Positions 1-11,374 of a stretch of 64,000 nt of DNA are shown in pieces (the stretch's first letter is position 1; each line of letters starts with the position of its first letter). The notes under the pieces are model-generated. The model was not told the DNA's origin and made no database searches. It saw only the letters and a program-made list of their open reading frames with translations. Source of the stretch: Hyaloperonospora brassicae (lineage: Eukaryota; Oomycota; Peronosporomycetes; Peronosporales; Peronosporaceae); the NCBI GenBank assembly GCA_947650285.1, contig CANTFL010001391.1, positions 1 to 64,000 on the forward strand, in the 5' to 3' direction. The translations under genes were made by a program, and so were the position numbers.

Positions 1-1023
1 ATCATTTCTGAATGGTTCATACGCATGGACTCAGTTTCAGCGTCACGGACGGAACAATGCACGCGTTCTTCCACCATAGCATGTACACGACCACTGGGTT
101 TTACACAACTACATCATCAGCATTTCGGATCCGTCGAGTGCAGTAGTGCAACTTGTCTCATCTGGTTGACTAGCGTCGAGGATCATACGTATCTGCAAGC
201 ACTGATGTCAAATGAAGATGTTCGGCTCGGTACGATGCAGAGCGTCAGCGGGGGAATGTCTTGAATCGCAGCATCTTCGGTTGGGTGGAAACGTCGTGCA
301 CGAGGACTGAGTACCCATCAAATGGAGATAGGAAGGTGAGGTCTTACACGTGCTGAACCTGCTATCAGTAGCTGTGGTGTATCCTCGACGCCAGGCGGAG
401 TTGAGGGTGTGCCGACTGACACTCTGACGACAAAGAGCGGATACTCCGACATCTTACAACGAGAGCTTGTGCTTCTCAGTTGCTCTATGACGAATCAAGG
501 ATACGACTGCCATGCAAGACATGCGGAGCCCGACTGAACGTTGATGCACGAAGTTCATTCCCGAAGCGCTTACTGTCTGAGGTCAATCCAACGCACGACC
601 TCGTGTGCAGTCTGCAGTTGTAGTTGTACGTTGACTCGGTACGCTACAATTCGCCGTGCAGCTCGTTGCATAAGGCTGTGTTCACTGTGTAGAAACAAAC
701 TCACCTGCTTGTCCCCACCATTCGATACGCAGATGTACCAGCGCGAATACGTATGCCGGTATCCCATCTGCCTTGTGCGCCGGTGCAGACACGTTGCCAT
801 TCGAAAGCGCTGTATGTCAGGGATACATGCCCTGCTGTACATCTCACTCGAACAGATCCGCTGCAACCAGGACAACCCAAGTCTCGATCGACACTGCTGA
901 CCTCGTTGACCACTTGCTCGCTAGAAAAACATATTCACAGCGTCACGCACACTCGCCTCGCTGGCTTCGTTTGCCAACGTCACCGTCAGCTGTCGACCAC
1001 AGGCAAAGGACAAGCAGTACGCG
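1..1023. other. no supportable gene; 3' flank of urocanase
   Basis: I see no convincing gene here. The open frames on both strands are short, overlap each other antisense, and show no recognisable domain or splice pattern. The right-hand part should contain the 3' untranslated region and terminator of the minus-strand urocanase gene that ends at 1024. Confidence 0.5.
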
Positions 1024-3120
1024 TTAGCATCTCCACGACGACAACCAGCTCCGCACCACACGACCGTCACCACGACCACCACCACCTTCACCACGAAGCA
1101 AACGTACCAGCGGATCGGCCTTCATCTCACGCTCAATCGCAAAGCGAGCGTTGGCATTGCGTGCCCAAGCACGACGAGCCACGCCATTGTTCACGTCCCA
1201 GCCGAGCATGCACGCGGCTTTTTCCCGTGCATCGTCGGAGCCATCCAGTACCATCCCAAAGCCGCCGTTCATGACCTCGCCCCAGCCAACCCCTCCGCCG
1301 TTGTGCAGTGCGACCCACGTAGCGCCCCGCGCAGCGTCGCCCAGTGCGTTTTGCACGGCCATGTCCGCACAAAAGGCCGAGCCGTCCGTCACGTTCGATG
1401 TCTCACGGAACGGACTGTCCGTGCCGCTCACGTCGTGGTGGTCACGACTGAGCACGACCGGAGCCGAGATCGCACCGGTGCTTACAGCCGTGTTGAAAGC
1501 CATGGCGAGGGAGCCACGACCGACGCGGTCGGCATACAGGATACGGGCTTCGGAACCCACGACGAGATCGTTTGCCTCGGCAGCTTCAATCCATCGGAGA
1601 TTGTCGCGTAGCTGGGCACGGACTCGATCGGGTACCTCGGGCTCTGCGAGCAGCTCACGCATCACGCGCGTCGCAATGTCGTCGGTCTGCTGGAGGTCTT
1701 TGCGCTTGCCGGACGTGCAGACCCAGCGGAACGGACCGAACCCCAGGGAAAAAATGTCGCCCATGATGTCCTGCACGTAGCTCGGGTACTTGAAAGCAGT
1801 GGTGGACACGGCCGCCTCTTCGGGCTGCACACCAGGACGCAAGACGTCGGCCCCGGCACGCAGGGCTTCCAGCAAGAACGAGTTGCCATAGTCCCAGAAG
1901 TGCAGGCCCTTGGCCGCTAACCGGTTGATCGCCACTGCGTGGCGTCGAAGCGATGCCTGCACGAGCTCCTGGAATCGGACTGGGTCTTCGGCCATGACAC
2001 GCTGCGCCTCTTCGAAGGGAAGTTCGACGGGGTAGTAGCCGCCGTTGAACGGATTGTGGAGCGACGTCTGGTCCGAGCCGAGCTCGACCAAGAGCTCTCC
2101 CGTGGCGTCGACTTCGTCGGCCAAGCGCTCCCACAGCGTGACTACGTTGCCATGGAAAGCGAGACTCACGACCTCCTGCGTGGACTTTGCCTCTCGGATG
2201 CGGGCAATGCACGCGTCCAAGTCGCTCAGCACTTCGTCCACCCATCCTTGTTCAAGGCGTTTGGTCACTGCAGCGTGGTCGACCTCGGCCGTGACCGAGA
2301 TCAAACCTGCAATCACACCAGCTTTGGGCTGAGCGCCGCTCATGCCACCGAGACCGGACGAGACGTAGACAGTGCCACGCGTGTGTTCCCGGTGCAAGTA
2401 CTTGCGGCAAGCGTTGAGCATCGTGATGGTCGTGCCGTGGACGATGCCCTGTGGCCCAATGTAGCAGTAGCTCCCTGCTGTCATTTGGCCGAATTGCGTC
2501 GTCCCCATTGCGTACGCCTTGTCGTACTGAAGGCGAGTGGAGTAGCGGGGAACCATTAACCCGTTCGTGACGATCATGCGCGGGGCAGCGAGACGACTTG
2601 GAAAGAGACCCATGGGATGGCCCGAGTACATGACGAGCGTCTGCTGCTCGGTGAGCACCGAGAGGTACTTCATGGTCAGGAGGTACTGCGCCCAGTTTTG
2701 AAAGACACTGCCATTGCCGCCGTAGGTGATGAGGTGATGAGGGAATTGGGCCACGCGGCGGTCGAGATTGTTCATGATCATGAGCATGATACTGGCTGCT
2801 TGGGTGCACTGGGCTGGGTACTGCTCGATCGGGTACGCCTGCATCTCGTACTGCACGGGTTGAAAGCGGTGCATGTAAATGTGTCCCTCGTCCTTCAGCT
2901 CCTGAGCAAACTCGACGGCCAAGACAGTGTGGTGCTGCGCGGGAAAGTAGCGGAGTGCGTTCTGGACAGCGAGTACGAGCTCGTCGTTGGACAGGCCGTT
3001 GATGTTGCGGTGCGGAGCTTTCGGCACTGACGGGTCCAAGTGTTTGTTCGGATGGATTGGCAGTTCGATGGGAATGCCATTGCAAAGGACCGTCAAGTCT
3101 ACGGATATCGACGAAGCCAT
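1024..3120 (-). CDS. UROC1: urocanate hydratase (urocanase)
   Basis: Single uninterrupted frame of 698 codons. Urocanase converts urocanate to 4-imidazolone-5-propionate, the second step of histidine breakdown, using tightly bound NAD+, and is normally cytosolic. The length is close to animal urocanases (about 676) and longer than bacterial HutU (about 555). Visible family features are the N-terminal YGGNGSVFQNWAQY and YSGHPMG blocks, a Gly-rich NAD-binding segment GLGGMSGAQPKAG at about residues 255-268, and FGPFRWVCTSG, where Cys468 corresponds to the active-site cysteine of the family. The C-terminal block ALHNGGGVGWGEVMNGGFG is also typical. The extreme C-terminus is a low-complexity Gly/Arg stretch, which is unusual. 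The first ATG of the frame is used; it starts directly at the family's N-terminal region. No intron is needed. The gene is divergent from the next gene at 3818. Confidence 0.95.
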   Translation of the reverse strand: MASSISVDLTVLCNGIPIELPIHPNKHLDPSVPKAPHRNINGLSNDELVLAVQNALRYFPAQHHTVLAVEFAQELKDEGHIYMHRFQPVQYEMQAYPIEQYPAQCTQAASIMLMIMNNLDRRVAQFPHHLITYGGNGSVFQNWAQYLLTMKYLSVLTEQQTLVMYSGHPMGLFPSRLAAPRMIVTNGLMVPRYSTRLQYDKAYAMGTTQFGQMTAGSYCYIGPQGIVHGTTITMLNACRKYLHREHTRGTVYVSSGLGGMSGAQPKAGVIAGLISVTAEVDHAAVTKRLEQGWVDEVLSDLDACIARIREAKSTQEVVSLAFHGNVVTLWERLADEVDATGELLVELGSDQTSLHNPFNGGYYPVELPFEEAQRVMAEDPVRFQELVQASLRRHAVAINRLAAKGLHFWDYGNSFLLEALRAGADVLRPGVQPEEAAVSTTAFKYPSYVQDIMGDIFSLGFGPFRWVCTSGKRKDLQQTDDIATRVMRELLAEPEVPDRVRAQLRDNLRWIEAAEANDLVVGSEARILYADRVGRGSLAMAFNTAVSTGAISAPVVLSRDHHDVSGTDSPFRETSNVTDGSAFCADMAVQNALGDAARGATWVALHNGGGVGWGEVMNGGFGMVLDGSDDAREKAACMLGWDVNNGVARRAWARNANARFAIEREMKADPLVRLLRGEGGGGRGDGRVVRSWLSSWRC

Positions 3121-3817
3121 GACGACTGCAAGTTGATTGAGTGAAGAGAGGACGGGTGCAAGATGGATTGTGGGCCGGCGAGTGACGCGGGCGTGGCGCT
3201 TGCGAGGTGGGTGGGATATCTCACGAGAACGACTTGCATGTTGAAGGTAGGTTGGTTGTCGACGGATCTAGCTGCCTGCTATCGAATCAGGCGATGTCTA
3301 ATCAGTTGCTTATTTCAGTGACGACGACGAGCTGGGAGCAACTCGATTCGGTGGGTGCATGTTCATGTACTGAGATAAGGCTGATCATGGACGCAAAACG
3401 AGCAAGACCTAGAAACCGGGCGGGGCTCAAGGGAACCAAAAGAGAGAGAAGCACAGTTAGCTCATTCATTGCACGCCAAACGACACTCGACACTCGACTG
3501 TCAGTGCGAAGAGGCTACTTGTGCACGTGGGACACTATTCCGAGGGAGCAGGTTGACCCTACCGGTACCTCTCCCACCTCACGACATACCGATCAGCCGA
3601 AGACGACGCAAAACTGCTCGATAGCATCATCTTCACCCACCGCCTGTCCGTTGACGCAGAAAAAGCACTTTCTTTGGCGGACCATGGGCCGTCTCTGTAC
3701 AACGGTATCACTCGACCCAAGACACAGAACACGAGCGCGCGAACATCCGCTCCGTCATCGACTCTCGTTGTTTGATACATCGATACACATATACCCACAT
3801 CCGGACAATAGACTGCC
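3121..3817. promoter_or_regulatory. divergent intergenic promoter region
   Basis: Non-coding spacer of about 700 bp between the urocanase gene (minus) and the metallophosphoesterase gene (plus), so it must carry both promoters. A GCTCATTC stretch at 3460-3467 resembles the oomycete initiator core (GCTCATTYY). A minus-strand TCACTCA at about 3138-3144 lies about 20 bp upstream of the urocanase ATG. Neither is proven. The plus-strand element is about 350 bp from the ATG at 3818, long for an oomycete 5' leader, so it may be coincidental. Confidence 0.35.
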
Positions 3818-5659
3818 ATGACAGAGATGACCGACGACGAGCAGCTACCGCTCTTGACGACGAGGACGGCCAACAGTGACACAATGGACGACGCATCACT
3901 ACCGATCGATCCATCGACACCATCCACGAGCGACCACAACGTGAGCGCCAAGATCGTGTTTCTGTCCGTGAATGACGTGTACGATATGGTCCCGAACGCG
4001 CACGGCCACGGAGGCATTGCAGAGTTTGCAACGCTATTGGAACAGCAAAAGGCGTTGCTACCGAACGACGTGACGCTCCTTGTGACGCTCAATGGCGACT
4101 TTCTCTCGGGGTCAGAGATGGCCGAGCGGTTCAAAGGGTGCGTGGACAGCAGCAGCTAACTGTTGCTAGAGGCAGGTGGACGACTTGGGCAATACCAAAC
4201 GTCACCACTGATGTCGGTATACTTCAGGCAATCCATCGGTGGTGTTACTTACAACGCTTTTGGGCTGTTGATGCTTTTTATTTGCTTTTTATTTGTTGAT
4301 TTATCTGTTGTCACTGTTTGTTTATCTGTTGGTTATTGTTTACTGTTTGTTTACTTGTGATCATTTGTTGTTCGGGTCGTGGTAGAGCGCACATGATCGA
4401 GTTGATGAACCACTTGGGGATTGGGTACGTCGTGCTGGGCAACCACGAGTTTGACTTTGGCGCTGAGGAACTCCAAGCGCGCATGCGGGACTCGACGGCC
4501 AAATGGTTTGGCTCGAATGTGGTGGATGCGGCATCAGGTGCGCTGTTCGAGAACGTCGTGGACACGGAAGTGGTCGAGCTGAAAGACGGCCTGAAGCTCG
4601 GCGTCTTTGGCGTGTGCACCGAGGAGACGCCGACGCTGTCGTTTCCAGGGAACACCATCAAGTTTGACGACGTGTTTGCCACTGCTCGACGGTGTGTGGA
4701 CGCCCTGAGAGCTCAAGGAGCCGATTTCATCCTTGCGCTGACGCACTTGCCAATTGCTCAGGACAAGAAACTTGCGCGCCAAGTACCTGGTATCAACTTG
4801 ATACTCGGCGGACACGACCACGAACCGGTCACGATGTACGAAGGCAAGACGCTCATCCACAAGTCGGGACAGAATGCGTTCTGGCTGGCCAAGCTCGAAG
4901 TTGAATTGAAGCGGTCTACCCGACACCCGGAACGAGGACTTGTCGTCTTGCCGCAATGGAGCATGACTGCAAACGCGTATTTGCCGCCGCAACCAGCGTG
5001 CCAGCAAATTCTGTACAAGTACATGCACGAAATGGCAAGCGAAGACGACCCACAGGAAAACGAGCGCGTGTTGGCTACGTTAGCAACCCCTTTGTCGACG
5101 CGCACAGCACTGTTACGAGCTGGCGAGAGCAGTGGCGGCAATCTGGTCGCAGATGCGCTGCGCAGTGAACTAGTCGCTGATGTGGGGTTCATCAACGGAG
5201 GCTTTATCCGTGGCGACACCGAGTACCCAGCCAAGTCCAGCATCACAGTGGGCATTCTGAAGCACGAGATGCCATTCCCGCGGCACGCTGTGTTGGTGCG
5301 CATCAAAGCCAGCGACCTGCGCGACGCCTTGATCCAGCACTTGTCCAAGTACCCGCAGCAAAGTGGGTCGCACCCTCACGTCTCGGGACTCGAATTAGTG
5401 GTCGACATGCGGTCCGGAGCCAGCGGCGCTCGTCACAAAGATGGTCGACGACAGTGGCGAGTCGATAAACATGGAACGGCAGCTCCTCGTGGCTACTTCC
5501 AAGTTTGTCGCGGACGGTGGCGACGGCTGCTCGTCGTGGCGCAAGGGTGAGGTCGTGCGCGAGGCGGGCAAACTCCCCGAGGTCGTGGCCGAGTTTATGC
5601 TGAAGAAGCGGTTGCTGGCATACCCAGCGCACGAAGGCCGCGTCACGATCCTCGAGTGA
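3818..5659 (+). CDS. CG11883-like metallophosphoesterase / 5'-nucleotidase, with frameshift
   Basis: Two exons: 3818-4137 and 4386-5659. The intron 4138-4385 (GTGCGT...TAG) joins ...ERFKG to AHMIELM, restoring a continuous phosphatase domain. Visible motifs are VNDVYDM (a DxY variant of the first metal-binding motif, as in the CG11883-like subfamily), LNGDF, GNHEFDFG, LTHLPIAQD and LGGHDHEP. These are the di-metal ligands of calcineurin-like phosphoesterases. A 5'-nucleotidase C-terminal domain follows (SGGNLVADALR, GFINGGFIRGD). The expected role is hydrolysis of nucleotides or related phosphate esters. There is no signal peptide, so it is probably intracellular. Oddity: the frame breaks between about 5402 and 5440. 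The family-typical end (ATSKFVADGGDG through the stop at 5657-5659) lies one frame over, equivalent to one extra base. This is either an assembly error or a truncating mutation. Without the extra base the product would be about 530 residues. Confidence 0.8.
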
Positions 5660-7009
5660 CTACCGACGAGCCGAATAATGTGCCACGAGGTCCATAGCGA
5701 TCTGGCTTGGCTAGCGATCAGTCCCGTGGCAGTCGCGTCCCTGTGGCCGGTTTGCAAGCCACTCTACCGATCCACAGGGCAATGGGTGGGCGAGCAGTGC
5801 CCGCGAGCTCTCGACACGTGCAATGGATGGAGCAGAGCCTGGCCATGGCGCAGAAGAGACCGACCAATTGCACTCGCCGAGAATGGACAGCTCTCGTGAC
5901 TGCAGCAATCGATGGGCGCAGCGAGCGCATGTTTACGAGCGTAGCTACTGGTCGTTTGCAACGTCAGTAGGTGCGTGACGACGGCGGTACTGAGACGGTA
6001 AAAGACTGGATGTTGCAAACGGGGGGAGTTTGTAGGCAGTAAAACTGATTGGAACGTCGTCACGCGCTGTTTGCTGTGTCTGCTGTTGTTGGTATTGTTA
6101 ATGTCGTTGGTCGATGTTGGTAGCAGCCGACATGTACGGTATGTTGCCTCTCGTTCCTGTGCATCGACAGAAAGCCGGTTAACAAAGCGGGTTCGTCAAC
6201 ATATCGCCCTTGCGCGGCCACAGGCTTGATCGGTCCGGATGCATTCACGCGTGCAAAGACAGGCGAGTCTGTTCGCACAGTATAGAAACGACCGTGCGAT
6301 GGGGCGGTCTTGGCGTTTCTATTTTCGTTATCCTGTCGTTTCGCGCGTTGCACGGCGCTCCCACAGCATCGACCGTCTCTTTGTCGTGCTTTCACCCCAC
6401 CTTATGCTGCGTGTCGCTACCGGTCTGTCCCCAATGCTGCTCCTGCCACTTGATCGTACCGGTAGTCGTGGCCACGACCATGCGCACTTAACGACCGCCG
6501 GACGCGTTGATTGGCAAATAACTACTCCCACCTGCTTGATCGTCTGACTTCCGGCTTCCTAATCACACCGTCGGCCTTCTTCGGTGCACCACGCGATCAG
6601 TCAATCGAAGCGCAGCACGTGCACTACCAGTACGCCACTGCACTCGCCTTCAGTTGCTCCAGATAGCGAGTGAACAAACGCAGCCATCTGCTCAGTCGTT
6701 GCACTGCTTTTCGCAACGCCCGTGTCGCTCTGTGGCGATCAGTGTCCACGCACGTTCCGTTTTCTTTCGTGCGGTACAGAGCGAGAGAGGGAGAGAGAGA
6801 GAGAGGTCAGACGCTGGTAGTAGTTGTGAGTACCCACTGACGGCTGTGTCTTTTTTGTACCATGTGGTCGCATGGAAAGGATGCGCTGTTGACGCTGTCG
6901 GTTGTTGATTGTGTGTGTATTTTGGCAGGGGCCAGTGTCGCAGAAGCATCGACGCTCGAGCTATTGACCGAACCTGTTGGAGCACAGGCGTCGACAGCGA
7001 GCTGGAAAC
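5660..7009. other. intergenic region, 5' leader of the Cys-rich membrane protein gene
   Basis: No gene is supported here. The short frames overlap antisense and have no domains. A purine-only GA microsatellite lies at about 6780-6806. The stretch just upstream of 7010 contains a GTATTTTTGGCAG-like sequence that could be the end of a 5' UTR intron, but this cannot be decided without transcript data. Confidence 0.4.
6780..6807. repeat. GA microsatellite
   Basis: An almost pure GA/GGGA tract in the leader region of the membrane-protein gene. Purine tracts of this kind are common in promoters. No function can be assigned. Confidence 0.7.
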
Positions 7010-8785
7010 ATGCGCGCGTGGCGCGTTGCAGCCGCGTTAGGTGTCAGTCTGCCGTCTTTGGTTTGGCGGCACGCTCGAGGTTTGTTTGTCTTTCGAGTGT
7101 GCTGCGTTGTGGTTGTCTGCCTGCTTTGCTGGATAGTGGGAACGTCCAGGAACTCATCTGACGTGACGTACTTGTTGGTGCTGCTTTGTTGTGACTTTGG
7201 TGCACGGCAGTCACAGCCGAGCCATGTGACGAGATCTGCTACACGACCGAGTTGACAGGGTTTGGACCGGGAGGCGCTGCTGGATGCAGTTGCAGCGGCG
7301 CGCGTGCGACGCGGTCGGGACCTGGAGGCTGCAGCTGTGGCCAGTGCTACCATGAGACGAACGGAGCGGTCATTGGCTATGCTATCAGCAGTGACGGCAC
7401 GTGCTCATATGGCACGGACTGTGGTGACTGCACGCGCTCGCCGGTTACGCCTGATGCTGAGACGAACGCACCGTCTCCAGACTCTGACACTCCCAGTGTG
7501 ACGACACCACCGACGCCATCAAGGGCGACGCCGACCGAGTCATCGAGCCCTACGCCCGCGCCCATTCCGCCGCCTAGTACTCCGCCTCCTCCTCCTCCTG
7601 CTACTGCTGCTACAGAGCCGACGACAGGTACTGGCAAGGAAGACTTGATATTGTTGACGATACAAAGCGGAGAGTATGGTGTAGTGCGGTCGCTCTGACC
7701 GCTTGCTTGATGTTTTCTTTGCTGCTGTTGGTATGTGCTGGGATTCGCTCTCTCTACTGCGTTCGCATCGACTTGCGTGGGTTCGTGGCTCTCCTTTTAC
7801 GGTAATGCTTTGCTAATGTTGGTTTGTGTTTGCTACTGCTTGGGCGCTGGGCTGTGTGTATTAACGCTTTCAGACGCACCTCTAACTGCGCCTCCTGCCC
7901 CTGCTCCAGGTGCTTCGTTGGACCCGACACCTGCACCTCCGTTAAACTTGGGAACTTCGTCGGACGCGCGACCGGAACTGCCTTCGGTCTCGCCATTCGA
8001 CCCGCCGTCGAACTTGCTGCTTGGACTGCCGTCGACCGCATCGTCTGGAACCTCTTTGGACTTGACGTTTGGAACTTCCCCGTCGACCACAGATAAAAAC
8101 AACACCCCGCCCGCAACAAGCGCATCGAGCAGCTCGGCCTCTGGCTCGCACGACGCTGGCAAGACAGCTGGTAGCTCTGATTCCGCGACATGTAAGTAGC
8201 GCATGTTGGTGACGGCGCTGACGAACGGCTTGACTGACGGTTTGCGGGGTGGGACGTTTTGTATGCACAGCCAGCGACAAAAGTATTGAGACGTGGCAGA
8301 TCGCGCTCATCATTTGCTGTGGTGTGTTGGTCTTCACGGTAGCAGTTGTGTCGGTGCTCTCATGTTACTGCAAAGCACGGAACCGACTGAACGAGAACGA
8401 GGACGACCGAGCGGATGCCACCTACTACCAGCAGCAGTACCCGCGCCAGCGCGACGACGGTGTTGGATTAGAAGGCGTGGCCACGCCTGCCATGTTTTCG
8501 CAACGACCAGCGAGTTCTTATTGTCACGCACGGTCCGGGAGCTCTGGCAGCTTGACAAACGAAACGAAGCTCATGTACGCTAGTTCCGCCAACAGCGGTA
8601 GCTCCGATATGCTGGGCACAGGACTCTTGCCCGTTCACAAGCGCACTAGCTCGGGTGGTCCGTTCGGATCAGTCGGTAGCTGTACGACGGACTTTCGACC
8701 GAGTGCGAGCAACGTATCAGCCGGACGTCAACTTCGGCCAGAGCAGACCTGCAGCTCAGCACGCCAGGCCGACGTGGAACTATAG
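7010..8785 (+). CDS. Cys-rich, Ser/Thr/Pro-stalked type I membrane protein
   Basis: Four-exon model with exact GT-AG phase agreement: 7010-7079, 7217-7627, 7874-8191 and 8271-8785, giving 437 residues. The N-terminal peptide MRAWRVAAALGVSLPSLVW...ARA looks like a signal sequence with an AxA-type cleavage site, split by intron 1. A compact ectodomain with ten cysteines follows (CDEICY, GCSCSG, GCSCGQC, TCSYGTDCGDC). Next is a long Pro/Thr/Ser stalk containing polyproline, and one membrane span (IALIICCGVLVFTVAVVSVL) just after the third intron. The cytoplasmic tail is about 150 residues, begins with a basic patch and is rich in Ser/Gly. There is no kinase or other catalytic domain. It could be a cell-surface sensor or wall-anchored protein. 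I do not recognise a named family; a receptor role is inference from topology only. Confidence 0.7.
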
Positions 8786-9408
8786 CGGTCACGGTTCGTG
8801 GTCGAGACTTGCTGGCGTGAAGTTGTCGTGATCACGAGTACAACGCGCGCATGACGTTACACAACCCGGCGAGCAGTGGTAGAGCGGACAGCAGCGGGTA
8901 CAAAAGCCGCGGTGGCATACTGGAAAGCATGTCGACGACAGCATCGAAAAGAGTCCGATTGAGTCGCTTCCGCCGCCCGTGCATGACTTGGCTCGCAGCG
9001 TCTGGAACAGGAGACGATGCCAAGGGACATGTGCTGCATCTCTCTTGCCGTCGTCTCGTACGCCAACCGTTTGCATCTCAAATGAGCAGAGAGCGCGAAC
9101 CGGTGTTTTGGACGTTGCAACGAGGTTGACAAGAAGTTGTATAAATGTACATGTGGATCTACTGCTACTGCTGCTGCAACGGCTGCTACTGGCGAAGGTG
9201 TGCGGATCATTTCATGGAAAGAGCTGTTCTCAAGGGCGTTGTGCGAGGCCGTGTGTCAACCGAAGTGCGAGACGCTCATCGAGGCGTTGCAACACCACTC
9301 GAGGGGTCGATCGGTCACTGCTAACGGGACGACCGCCACGCACGTGTGTCCATTCAAAAGTATCTGCAACATCCTGTTTAATCCTTTCCGCTTCTTTGTC
9401 GCCATCCA

Positions 9409-9470
9409 ATCGATCGATCGATCGATCGATCGACTGACTCACTGACTCACTAATTGACTGACTGAGTGAC
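9409..9470. repeat. (GATC)n followed by degenerate (TGAC)n microsatellite
   Basis: About six perfect GATC units pass directly into TGAC/TCAC units. A related GATC cluster recurs at about 9690-9713. Both lie in the NSE4 upstream region. Confidence 0.8.
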
Positions 9471-9658
9471 TACTGCTGTCGGTTTTGTCGGTATTTCCGT
9501 CTGTCGGTCTATCGTCAACTGGTCGTTCGGAGCCCTTTTTGTAAAAGTACACAAAAGTACGCATGACAAGACGCAGTTTTCGGCTGCTCGTCACAATTGA
9601 TTGACGGACAGCTGGTGCGGGTCAAAGTGTCGCTTAAGTAACCCCACTTCACCGTCTG

Positions 9659-9665
9659 TCACTTC
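9659..9665 (+). promoter_or_regulatory. initiator-like element upstream of NSE4
   Basis: TCACTTC is a perfect match to the oomycete initiator core TCAYTYY. It lies about 65 bp before the ATG at 9730, a normal 5' leader length for oomycete genes. Assigned by motif and spacing only. Confidence 0.4.
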
Positions 9666-9729
9666 AGCCAAGCAAAGCGTCAACAGGTCGATCAATCAAT
9701 CGATCGATCGATCCACGAGTCAGTCCATC

Positions 9730-11374
9730 ATGGGCAGCTCCGGGAAGAAGCGCCGCCGCGCAACGAGCGCCAACAGCGACGACGACGTCCCTACGCAGCG
9801 CACGATAGTCGCGACTGACGCATCCGACGTCGACACTGCCGTTCCGTCGCCCCGTGCGCGTCTCCGGTCGCGCGTTGTGGCCCCACCTGGCCGCAACCGC
9901 AAGGGCTTTCTGGCCCAATCGCAATTGAGCGAAAAAGACCGACGGCACGTGCGGTACAAGGAGCGCGAGCTCTTGCAGAGCCTCAAGGAGAACGCGAGCG
10001 ACCTGGCCACGCTGTCGAGCGACACGTTCGACGTGCACACGCAGGAGCTGGACCACATGTACGAGCACGTGTGCTACCCGCGCGAAGCCAATTTGGACGC
10101 TAGTAACCTGGACGAGCTCAACGTGGCAGTGACGAAACAGTCGCAAGCGCTGGGTTCGAGTGACTTGACCAAGGTAAGTGAGGCGGGGGTGGTCTAGGAC
10201 GGCCGTGGGGTTGCTGTGGGGTTGGTTTGCCGTATCGTTTTGGTGGTACTCACTTTTTTCGGACTTGATGTGTTTTCGTGGCGTCCCTTTTTGTGGCAAT
10301 AACTGGGCTTGCTGCGTGTGTACTGGGGACGGCTGCTGTGCTGTTTGTTTGTTTGTTTGTTTCTTTTGTTTGCTTTTGCTGGATGGCAGTACGAGACGAC
10401 CGAGCTGATCCGCGCGACGCGCGAGGTGTGTGTGAAAGAGTCGCAGCCTCAAGATTTTGACTGGCATGCGCTGGGAAATGCAGCAGGAGCGTGTTTTCGA
10501 TCGGTGCCGGAAATCAGTTTCTTGTACGTCGTGTGTTGGCGACGAGAGACTGGTTTGATGCGTTTGTTGGTCCAGACGAGCTGACTTTTGGTTGTTGTGG
10601 GGTGGTGGTTGACGTGGTTGTTGTGGTGGTGGTGGGGGGGGGGGTTGTTTGTGGTGGTCGTAGGTTTGGACTAATGGATACGGAAGTGATACGTAAGGAG
10701 AGGAAAAAGTCGAGACGAGTGCAAGATGATGTGAATGCTCAAGAAGCACAGCCGACGGAGTATACGAACAAGGTTGGATGACAAGATGGTTGCTACAGGT
10801 TTTGGCTACAGCGGCGGTTAACTCTACGACGTGCTGGCGGATTTTCGCACATTGTAGAAGGACCGTAGAGACGCACAGGCGCGACGGTTGGAGGTGCTGC
10901 AGTCGACGTTGATTCAGCACGAGAGCCGTCAACCGCTGTTTGACATGGTGATCAATCCAAAGAGCTTTACTCAGGTGCGTCTGGACGTCCACCTCGACCA
11001 GCTTTGATTGGCAATCGCGAGCTAAACCATATCTGTTGGCTGTCGCGGTGATGTGTGATTGTATCGCGTTACAGACCGTTGAAAACCTGTTCGACACGTC
11101 GTTTCTTGTGCGCAACAACTCTGCTGAGATCGGCGTCGACGAGGACACTGGCCTTCCGTATCTGAGTAAGGGTTTGGATGTGTTCCGATTATTGACTGCT
11201 CGGCTTACTGACGCAAGTGGGATCCTGTTTGCAACGACAGGGAATCAGGAAGGAATGGGTGAAGCCAACATACCGGCGTCGACACAGAGTATCATTAGCA
11301 TCACGCCCGCTCAGTGGCAGCAGCTCGCACAAATGACAGGACGAGATGAACCCATGCTGGGTCACCGGTCATAG
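9730..11374 (+). CDS. NSE4: Nse4, kleisin subunit of the SMC5/6 complex
   Basis: Exons: 9730-10173, 10390-10523, 10664-10772, 10858-10974 and 11075-11374, all GT-AG with matching phase. Nse4 bridges the SMC5 and SMC6 heads and binds Nse1/Nse3 in a nuclear DNA-repair complex. Diagnostic segments are the N-terminal helical region around RYKERELLQSLKENASDLA, the middle block DFDWHALGNAAGACFRSVPEISFL joined to FGLMDTE, and the C-terminal block LFDMVINPKSFTQ joined to TVENLFDTSFLVRNN and DEDTGLP, then SIISITPAQWQQL (Nse4 C-terminal winged-helix region). The last exon may hide a further 75-nt in-frame intron, 11166-11240 (GTAAGG, CTGAC, CAG). Removing it gives family-like spacing between GLP and SIIS and a 342-residue protein; retaining it gives 367 residues. 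The N-terminus is basic and then acidic (KKRRR, DDD), fitting a nuclear protein. Confidence 0.88.

Larger units (their letters stand above)
8786..9729. other. intergenic region with simple repeats
   Basis: No gene is supported. The short frames have low-complexity or Ser/Arg-rich translations. The region contains a (GATC)n tract at 9409-9433 that runs into a (TGAC)n-like tract to about 9470, and a second GATC/AATC cluster at about 9690-9713 just upstream of NSE4. Confidence 0.5.

Noticed and set aside
9664..11148. Minus-strand frame of 494 codons over NSE4
   Set aside because: Antisense to well-supported NSE4 exons and crosses their introns; His/Gln/Pro-rich, no domain.
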